A DNA stretch of 64,000 nucleotides from Vicingus serpentipes (lineage in GTDB: Bacteria > Bacteroidota > Bacteroidia > Flavobacteriales_E > Vicingaceae), in assembly GCF_007993035.1 (NCBI RefSeq), contig NZ_VOOS01000001.1, positions 1-64,000 of the forward strand, in the 5' to 3' direction. Below, one piece after another: positions 58,107 to 64,000 of this stretch. The position numbers were made by a program, and so were the translations under genes. Position 1 is the first letter of the stretch. Every line of letters starts with the position of its first letter. The notes under the pieces were generated by a model, which was given only the letters and a program-made list of their open reading frames with translations, had not been told where the DNA came from and did not search any database.

Positions 58107-59802
58107 TGCTAGCAACATATCAGGATGGTTATCATGGTTTTTTAGTGTAGAAAATCTAAAAAGCATTTTCACCTATAATAACGATGCACCATTAATTTTT
58201 ACGCAATTTTTCTTCTGGGCATTTTTTGCAGTTGTACTCCTATTCTACTCTATTTTACACAAAAAAAGAGGCTTACGTAATGCTTATTTGTTTCTTGTAA
58301 GTTTATTCTTTTACTACAAAACTAGTGGGCTTTTTATAAGCATACTGTTATTTTCAACCATGTCCGATTACATTATCGGCATGCTAATTCACAGCTCAAA
58401 AAAACAATTAGTTAAAAAAATATTTTTAGCCACAAGTGTCATTATCAACCTATTTGTGTTGTGCTATTTTAAATACGCATACTTCTTTACTGATGCTTAC
58501 AACGCCTTTTTCCAAACCGATTACCATGTATTTAATCACTTTGCTCAGTTTACCAACAATACTATTGGTTCTCATTTTGATGTGGATAGCATTTTATTAC
58601 CTGTTGGAATTTCATTCTACACTTTCCAAACCATTAGCTATTCGGTAGATATTTATCGTGAACAAATTAAACCTGTAAAGAGTATTTTAGATTTTGGTTT
58701 CTATGTTTCCTTCTTTCCTCAATTGGTTGCAGGACCTATAGTTAGGGCTGCTGATTTTATTCCTCAACTCTACTTACCATATCAGTTAACCAAATACAAC
58801 TTTGGCTTATCATTGTTTTGGATTTTAAAAGGATTGATTAAAAAAGTAGTGATTGGCGATTACATTGCCGTAAACTTTATCGACCGAATTTTTGATGCTC
58901 CAACTATGTATACTGGTTTCGAAAACCTAATGGCACTATATGGTTATTCACTGCAAGTGTATGCCGATTTTTCTGGTTATACCGATATAGCCATTGGTAT
59001 TGCTCTCTTAATGGGCTTCTCGCTGCCAACCAACTTTAACTCGCCTTACAAGGCTAAAAACGTTGGCGAATTTTGGAAACGTTGGCACATTAGCCTTTCA
59101 GGTTGGCTGAGAGATTATTTATACATCCCTTTGGGGGGTAACCGAGGCGGAAGCTGGGGAACATGGATAAGTGCTTTGTTTATAGGCTTGTTTATCGTTT
59201 TACTGTCGGGTAAAATGTTGGTGTTGTACATTTTTATTTGGGTATTAATCTGTTTAGTATTCTTAGCCATTTGGATAAAACGATTTAGAGAATGGCTAAC
59301 CACCAACATTAACTTGCTAATAACCATGCTTTTGGGTGGTTTATGGCATGGTGCAAGTTGGCAATTTGTAATTTGGGGCGGACTAAACGGCTTAGGATTG
59401 ATGGTTTATAAACTTTGGAAAAAAATAAGCCCTTACGAAAAGTACAATAACTTTTTAGCCATTGCTTTTAAAGTATTTATCACCTTAAATTTTATAACCT
59501 TTACCCGTATTTGGTTTAGAGCCGAAAGCATGGGAACGACTTGGCAAATTATACACCAAATTGGAAACAATTTTAGTTTTGCCTTAATACCTGCTATATT
59601 AGTTTCGTACAGCAATGTATTTATTGTTATGGCAATTGGTTATGCTATACACTGGTTACCAACCAAAACCAAAAATTGGTACCAAGAAACCTTTATTAAC
59701 TTACCTTTAGTTGTTAAAATTTTATTGACTACGCTAACTTTCTTTGGTATTTATCAAGCCATGAGCTCTGGTATGCAAGCCTTTATTTATTTCCAGTTTT
59801 AA
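58099..59802 (+). CDS. MBOAT family O-acyltransferase (AlgI/DltB-like)
   Basis: A 567-residue membrane protein with about twelve hydrophobic segments. MBOAT signatures are seen: LPVGISFYTFQTISYSVDIY, FFPQLVAGPIVRAADFIPQL, SGYTDIAIGIALLMGF, NVGEFWKRWHISLSGWLRDY with YIPLGGNRGG, and the catalytic-His segment LLGGLWHGASWQFVIWGGLN (His about 417). Members such as AlgI, PatA and DltB pass an acyl group from the cytoplasm to an extracytoplasmic acceptor, usually through an SGNH or DltD partner. Here the two SGNH genes lie just upstream in the same overlapping operon. The start is TTG 58099, eight bases inside the HAD gene. The acceptor glycan is unknown. Confidence 0.94.
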   Translation: MDSASNISGWLSWFFSVENLKSIFTYNNDAPLIFTQFFFWAFFAVVLLFYSILHKKRGLRNAYLFLVSLFFYYKTSGLFISILLFSTMSDYIIGMLIHSSKKQLVKKIFLATSVIINLFVLCYFKYAYFFTDAYNAFFQTDYHVFNHFAQFTNNTIGSHFDVDSILLPVGISFYTFQTISYSVDIYREQIKPVKSILDFGFYVSFFPQLVAGPIVRAADFIPQLYLPYQLTKYNFGLSLFWILKGLIKKVVIGDYIAVNFIDRIFDAPTMYTGFENLMALYGYSLQVYADFSGYTDIAIGIALLMGFSLPTNFNSPYKAKNVGEFWKRWHISLSGWLRDYLYIPLGGNRGGSWGTWISALFIGLFIVLLSGKMLVLYIFIWVLICLVFLAIWIKRFREWLTTNINLLITMLLGGLWHGASWQFVIWGGLNGLGLMVYKLWKKISPYEKYNNFLAIAFKVFITLNFITFTRIWFRAESMGTTWQIIHQIGNNFSFALIPAILVSYSNVFIVMAIGYAIHWLPTKTKNWYQETFINLPLVVKILLTTLTFFGIYQAMSSGMQAFIYFQF

Positions 59803-59806
59803 GTGT

Positions 59807-59814
59807 TATATTTG
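59807..59814 (+). promoter_or_regulatory. -7 promoter box TATATTTG
   Basis: TATATTTG matches TAnnTTTG seven bases before the ATG at 59822 and lies directly after the MBOAT stop. No TTG element at the proper spacing is seen. Confidence 0.35.
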
Positions 59815-59821
59815 ATAGTAG

Positions 59822-60286
59822 ATGAAAAGAAAGAGAATTTCACGTGATTTAAGTTTTCATAAGTACACTATATTGTTTTGCATTATTTCAACACTAATGA
59901 CTCTTCTTGCTTTTTACTTACTTGGCGCTTATAATTTAATAACTGGAACCGCTATTGTTTTATTGTTTTTTATCGTTTTCTTTCTTTTTTTTAGTATTAA
60001 TAAAGTAGTCGAATATGATAATAACAACATGTATATTCTTAAGGAGGATAAGACTGAAGTAATTCCTCTAAAAAACATACTCAAAATTAAAATGACTATG
60101 ACAACTTTAAATCATTCTATTTTTTGGAAAATAACATACCTAAATGAATCAAATACAACTAAAAACATAAGAATTCTTCCTAGAATATGGTATCAAAACT
60201 TTTTCTCTTTTAGAGAAGAAGTAAAAAAAGCAAACAAGAATGTTATAATTAAGAATTATAGTCACTCTTTTGACTTCGATCAATAA
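59822..60286 (+). CDS. Small membrane protein, PH-like
   Basis: A 154-residue protein. Two hydrophobic helices (about residues 15-37 and 42-62) are followed by a soluble beta-rich part (VEYDNNNMYILKEDKTEVIP, ILKIKMTMTTLNHSIFWKI) that resembles bacterial PH-like membrane proteins. No function can be assigned. It follows the MBOAT gene after 19 bp with a possible own promoter. Confidence 0.65.
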   Translation: MKRKRISRDLSFHKYTILFCIISTLMTLLAFYLLGAYNLITGTAIVLLFFIVFFLFFSINKVVEYDNNNMYILKEDKTEVIPLKNILKIKMTMTTLNHSIFWKITYLNESNTTKNIRILPRIWYQNFFSFREEVKKANKNVIIKNYSHSFDFDQ

Positions 60287-60294
60287 TAAAAAAT

Positions 60295-60750
60295 ATGCCA
60301 TTACTCCAACAAATAGAATTTTTAGAAAAAGTAATTCCAAGTGCAAACAAAATAAATCTAAGTGTTTCAGACAAAAGGGTAGATTGGCACATCGACCATA
60401 GTTTAAAAGTAATTATCTATACTAGTAAAGCATTAATTGCATCTAACCCCGAAGATTATAAATGGAAATTTAATAAATGGCGATTTATTATATTTATTAA
60501 AGGTTCGTTTCCACGTGGCAAAGCTAAAGCCCCAAAAAGAGTAACACCAAAAGAAATAATTACCACAACAGAAATTCAAGAGCAATTAGCTGAAGCAAAA
60601 GAATTGGTTATCAACCTCAAAAACTTACCTAAAAAAAGTAATTTCGAGCATCCAATTTTTGGAATGCTGAAACGAGACAAAAGCATCACTTTTATTGGAA
60701 TGCACACACAACATCACATTAACATAATAAACGATATTTTAAAAGTTTAA
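60295..60750 (+). CDS. DUF1569 (DinB-like fold) protein
   Basis: A 151-residue cytoplasmic protein. DKRVDWHIDHSLKVIIYTS near the start and FIGMHTQHHINIINDILKV at the C-terminus place His residues at the positions where DinB-superfamily four-helix bundles bind a metal; the middle KGSFPRGKAKAPKRV is typical of DUF1569. The biochemical role is unknown. It is eight bases after the small membrane protein gene and ten before the DUF885 gene. Confidence 0.8.
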   Translation: MPLLQQIEFLEKVIPSANKINLSVSDKRVDWHIDHSLKVIIYTSKALIASNPEDYKWKFNKWRFIIFIKGSFPRGKAKAPKRVTPKEIITTTEIQEQLAEAKELVINLKNLPKKSNFEHPIFGMLKRDKSITFIGMHTQHHINIINDILKV

Positions 60751-60760
60751 TACCTCAACT

Positions 60761-62581
60761 ATGAATATTAAAAGCCTAGCATTAACATTAATCACAATCC
60801 CTCTATTTTACAGTTGCGACAGTAACACCTCAACAAAAACAGCAGAAACAACTACTCAAGTTGACAGCACAGAAGTTGCTCGTTTAAACCAATGGTTTGC
60901 GGATGTTTTTGAACGTAACTTAATGGATTACCCTCAGTTTTTAACGCGTTTAGGCAGAAAAGACAGACAAGGCGAATTAAACGATATTTCGGAAGCACGA
61001 AGATTAAAAGACATAGAGGAAGCTAAAAGTGATTTAGCCGAACTTTTAAAATTCGATCCCAACAAACTTGATGAGCAAACTAAATTATCGTTCCGTTTAT
61101 ATAAACGAAGATTAGAGCGTGAAATTAAGTATGCTAAATACGACCACTACTCTTACCCAGTAAACCAAATGCACGGAATTCAATCAGAATTGCCTTCATT
61201 TATGTTAAACATGCATCAAATCGAAAATAAAGAGGATGCATTGGCTTATGTAAGTCGTTTAAATGCAATCAAACCTTTATTCGACCAATTAATCGAAAAC
61301 TTAAAAATTAGAGCTGACAAAGGTATTATCGTTCCAAAATTTGTATTTGGCCACCTATACAACGATTGCAATAATATTATTGGAGATACTAAAAAAGTAA
61401 ACGAGAATCTTTTCATTGTTGACCTTACTGATAAACTTGCTAAAACCGAATTGACTGAGGAAGACAAAAAAGAAATTATTACTTCAGCAGAAAAAGCGGT
61501 AACAGAATCGGTATTTATAGCTTACCAAAACTTAGTGGCTTATCTAAAAGACTTAGAACAACTAGCAACAACGGATGATGGCGTATGGAAATTTGAAGAT
61601 GGCGAAAACTTTTACAACTACCGTTTAGAAGAAATTACAACTACCAACCTAACTAGTGATGAAATTTTTAATACTGGAAAAGCTGAAGTAGAACGTATTC
61701 ATAATGAAATGAAAGCCATTATGAAGCAAGTTAATTTTGAAGGCTCATTACAAGACTTTTTTAAATTTATGAAAGAAGATCAACAATTTTACTATGCAGA
61801 TGGAGCTGAAGGTAAAGCAAAAATGTTAGCAGGCTATCAAGACATTGTAGATAGTATGGAAGCGCATTTAGATGAAGTGTTTTACACTAAACCTAAAGCA
61901 CGCATGGAAGTAAAAGCTGTTGAAGAATGGAGAGAAAAATCGGCTGGAAAAGCATTTTACCAAAGAGGAACACCTGACGGAACTCGTAAAGGAACATTTT
62001 ATGCCAACCTATACAAAATGGCTGACATGCCTACTTACGAAATGGAAGCGTTGGCTTACCATGAAGGTATTCCTGGACATCACATGCAAGGAAGTATTGC
62101 TCAAGAATTAACAGACTTACCAGAGTTTAGAAAATACAGTGGCTACACTTCTTATAGTGAAGGTTGGGGCTTATATTGTGAATTATTACCAAAAGAAATG
62201 GGCTTTTACCAAGATCCTTATTCTGATTTTGGAAGATTAGCAATGGAATTATGGAGAGCTTGCCGTTTAGTTGTAGATGCTGGTATCCATCAAAAACGTT
62301 GGACAAGAGAAGAAGCTATTGCCTTTTTAATGGAAAACACGCCAAACTCTGAAAACTCTTGTACAAAAGCTATTGAGCGTTACATTGTAATGCCTGGACA
62401 AGCAACTGCATATAAAGTAGGAATGTTACACATTTTAAAAATGAGAGAAAAAGCAAAAACCGCTTTAGGAGATAAATTCGATATCCGTCAGTTTCACGAT
62501 ATCTTTTTACGTTCTGGCGGAGTTCCATTAGAAATTTTTGAAGAACAAATTGATGAGTGGATTGCAAAAGAAGCTCACTAA
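60761..62581 (+). CDS. DUF885 family lipoprotein, probable metallopeptidase
   Basis: A 606-residue protein. MNIKSLALTLITIPLFYSCD is a lipoprotein signal with a lipobox Cys at about residue 19. The helical body contains EMEALAYHEGIPGHHMQGSI (the HExxxxHH-type zinc motif of the family, about residues 425-445) and a downstream SYSEGWGLYCELLPKEMGFY with the presumed third ligand Glu. DUF885 proteins are M3/M32-like peptidases and one studied group degrades peptide-linked polymers. It is expected at the outer membrane or in the periplasm. The next gene follows after 15 bp. Confidence 0.9.
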   Translation: MNIKSLALTLITIPLFYSCDSNTSTKTAETTTQVDSTEVARLNQWFADVFERNLMDYPQFLTRLGRKDRQGELNDISEARRLKDIEEAKSDLAELLKFDPNKLDEQTKLSFRLYKRRLEREIKYAKYDHYSYPVNQMHGIQSELPSFMLNMHQIENKEDALAYVSRLNAIKPLFDQLIENLKIRADKGIIVPKFVFGHLYNDCNNIIGDTKKVNENLFIVDLTDKLAKTELTEEDKKEIITSAEKAVTESVFIAYQNLVAYLKDLEQLATTDDGVWKFEDGENFYNYRLEEITTTNLTSDEIFNTGKAEVERIHNEMKAIMKQVNFEGSLQDFFKFMKEDQQFYYADGAEGKAKMLAGYQDIVDSMEAHLDEVFYTKPKARMEVKAVEEWREKSAGKAFYQRGTPDGTRKGTFYANLYKMADMPTYEMEALAYHEGIPGHHMQGSIAQELTDLPEFRKYSGYTSYSEGWGLYCELLPKEMGFYQDPYSDFGRLAMELWRACRLVVDAGIHQKRWTREEAIAFLMENTPNSENSCTKAIERYIVMPGQATAYKVGMLHILKMREKAKTALGDKFDIRQFHDIFLRSGGVPLEIFEEQIDEWIAKEAH

Positions 62582-62596
62582 AAGACGAAAACAAAC

Positions 62597-63679
62597 ATGA
62601 ATAAAAGCTTATTTGACAATTATAATTTAGCAGGTATAAACTTATCATCACGAATTGTAATGGCACCACTAACCCGTTGCCGAGCAATTGATGGAAACAC
62701 ACCAAACGCTTTAATGGCGGAATATTATGGACAAAGAGCTGGTGCAGGGTTAATTATTGCCGAAGGAACTGCTCCTTCTCCTAACGGATTAGGCTACACC
62801 AATATCCCTGGCTTATTTAATGAAAAACAAGCCAATGAATGGAAAAAATCAACTCAAGCTGTTCATGATAAAGGTGGTAAAATTTTTATTCAATTAATGC
62901 ATACAGGTAGAGTTAGTCACATCGAGAACTTACCTAAGGGAGCAGAAGTTGTTAGTGCCTCAGCTATTGCTCAACCCGGCACAGTAAAAACTTACCTCAA
63001 CGGACATCTACCCTATACGCTTCCAAAAGAAATGACAATTGAAGATATCCAACATTGCATTAAGGAATTTATTAATTCTTCATCGCTAGCAGTACAGGCT
63101 GGGTTCGATGGCATTGAAGTTCATGCTTCACATGGTTATTTACCTAATCAGTTTATTAACGAAGCAAGTAATTCTCGAACTGATGAATATGGAGGAAGTA
63201 TTGAAAACCGATGTAGATTTACTTTAGACATTGTTAAACAAACAATAAAACACATCGGAAAAGAAAAAGTAGGAATACGTCTTTCCCCTTTTAGTTATGC
63301 AGATGAAAACGAAAACCCAGAAACAGTAATAGCAACTTATAAATATTTAGCAAGTGAATTGGATAAGTTAAATATCGCTTATGTTCACCTCAGCCATATG
63401 GGAGAAAGAAATCCTTTAAAGTTTAATCTTTGGAAAGAAATAAGAAAACTTTATTCGGGAACACTTATTCTTTGTGGTGATTTTACCAAAGAAACTGCAC
63501 AGCAAGCATTAGATAATAATGAAGCTGATCTTATTGCTTTTGGTAGAGACTTTATTGCTAATCCTGATTTTGTGGAGCGACTAAAACACAACTACCCTTT
63601 GGCGGAAAGAGACAACGAAAAATGGTATGGAAATACATCAGAAGGCTATACAGATTACCCTTTTTATAATGAAAAGTAA
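62597..63679 (+). CDS. Old Yellow Enzyme family alkene reductase
   Basis: A 360-residue flavin (FMN) TIM-barrel oxidoreductase. Motifs: VMAPLTRCRAIDGNTPN, YYGQRAGAGLIIAEGTAPSP, FIQLMHTGRVSH, FDGIEVHASHGYLPNQFINE (substrate-binding His pair region; here H-A-S-H), SNSRTDEYGGSIENRCRF, VGIRLSPF and DLIAFGRDFIANPDFV. These match NemA/OYE-type NADPH-dependent ene reductases that reduce activated alkenes such as quinones and nitroesters. The natural substrate is unknown. It ends one base before the next gene (TAA-ATG). Confidence 0.95.
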   Translation: MNKSLFDNYNLAGINLSSRIVMAPLTRCRAIDGNTPNALMAEYYGQRAGAGLIIAEGTAPSPNGLGYTNIPGLFNEKQANEWKKSTQAVHDKGGKIFIQLMHTGRVSHIENLPKGAEVVSASAIAQPGTVKTYLNGHLPYTLPKEMTIEDIQHCIKEFINSSSLAVQAGFDGIEVHASHGYLPNQFINEASNSRTDEYGGSIENRCRFTLDIVKQTIKHIGKEKVGIRLSPFSYADENENPETVIATYKYLASELDKLNIAYVHLSHMGERNPLKFNLWKEIRKLYSGTLILCGDFTKETAQQALDNNEADLIAFGRDFIANPDFVERLKHNYPLAERDNEKWYGNTSEGYTDYPFYNEK

Positions 63680-64000
63680 ATGAATATACTTTCTATTCTC
63701 GATTACATTGGTGTTTTTGTTTTTGCTATGAGTGGAATACTTACAGCCTCAAACAAAAAGTTAGATTTATTTGGCGGTTTTATTATTGCTTTTGTTACAG
63801 CTCTTGGTGGAGGAACATTAAGAGACCTGCTGTTAAACGTAGAAATTGGCTGGATAATAGAAACAAAATACATCTATATTGTCTTGGCTGGAGCTTTCTT
63901 TGCTTTGCTATTCAAAAAAGTAACACAAAAAATGAGTAAAACCATTTTCCTATTCGATACCATAGGAATTGGTTTATTTACCATTTTAGGTGTTCAAAAG
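63680..64000 (+). CDS. YicG/TRIC-like membrane protein (C-terminus off the window)
   Basis: ATG 63680 directly follows the previous stop, and the frame stays open to the right edge (107 codons visible). ILDYIGVFVFAMSGILTASN, LFGGFIIAFVTALGGGTLRD and LFDTIGIGLFTILG are the two halves of the UPF0126/YicG family, a bacterial relative of trimeric intracellular cation channels. At least three membrane segments are visible; a full protein is about 205 residues. The role is probably a small cation or metabolite channel, from family knowledge only. Confidence 0.9.
   Translation, partial: MNILSILDYIGVFVFAMSGILTASNKKLDLFGGFIIAFVTALGGGTLRDLLLNVEIGWIIETKYIYIVLAGAFFALLFKKVTQKMSKTIFLFDTIGIGLFTILGVQK

Overview
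The window is AT-rich chromosomal DNA from a member of the Bacteroidota, most likely a Flavobacteriales-type marine or aquatic lineage. The evidence is: several secreted proteins ending in a type IX secretion (T9SS) sorting domain (YPNP...G.Y), lipoproteins and signal peptides with the MKK...Q/C style, no purine-rich Shine-Dalgarno sequences, and promoters of the Bacteroidota form TTG-N19..21-TAnnTTTG. Family or genus cannot be fixed from this sequence alone.

Layout. 1-4.5 kb: two adjacent minus-strand paralogous secreted beta-helix proteins (the first runs off the left edge). 4.6-13.4 kb: a helical-repeat protein, a secreted protein with a possible Cys-Gln thioester domain, then housekeeping genes (aroE, siaC-like, msrA, dapA, AMP nucleosidase, holA, an SDR-like protein). 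13.4-22.5 kb: rocD behind a compositionally unusual, structured 5' leader; a PAS histidine kinase; an RlmD-like RNA methyltransferase; a Sua5/YrdC protein; a T9SS protein; a CCA-adding enzyme; a pRiA4b ORF-3-like protein; miaA; a DUF4870 protein. 22.5-32.2 kb: a TPR-SpoIIE phosphatase behind a secreted coiled-coil protein built from about fifteen 35-residue repeats, a WbqC-like protein, an N-acetylglucosamine kinase-like protein, a SlyD-like isomerase and a large T9SS repeat protein.

32.3-34.9 kb is a small integrated element at tRNA-Asp(GUC). A 25-bp perfect direct repeat copies the tRNA 3' end. Between the repeats lie one lipoprotein cargo gene and a tyrosine-integrase remnant whose middle 0.29 kb is inverted between 8-bp inverted repeats; flipping it back restores one open frame. 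The element also carries a substitute terminator for the tRNA.

35-50 kb: a DUF58 protein, a sodium/solute symporter, two exported proteins, a TerB-like/ABCG fusion transporter, a membrane patatin, a fused 2-oxoacid dehydrogenase E1, a 45-residue Cys-containing membrane protein, and an operon of LtaS-like phosphoglycerol transferase, diacylglycerol kinase and SUI1/YciH factor. 50-53 kb: a beta-propeller sensor kinase. 53.3-59.8 kb: a five-gene translationally overlapping operon (lytic-transglycosylase-like protein lacking its catalytic Glu, two SGNH hydrolase-fold proteins, a HAD phosphatase, an MBOAT acyltransferase) that looks like an envelope-glycan O-acylation machine; this is the strongest candidate for an undescribed system. 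59.8-64 kb: a small membrane protein, a DUF1569/DinB-like protein, a DUF885 lipoprotein peptidase, an Old Yellow Enzyme and the start of a YicG/TRIC-like membrane protein that runs off the right edge.

All family calls are from reading motifs by eye; no database search was run.
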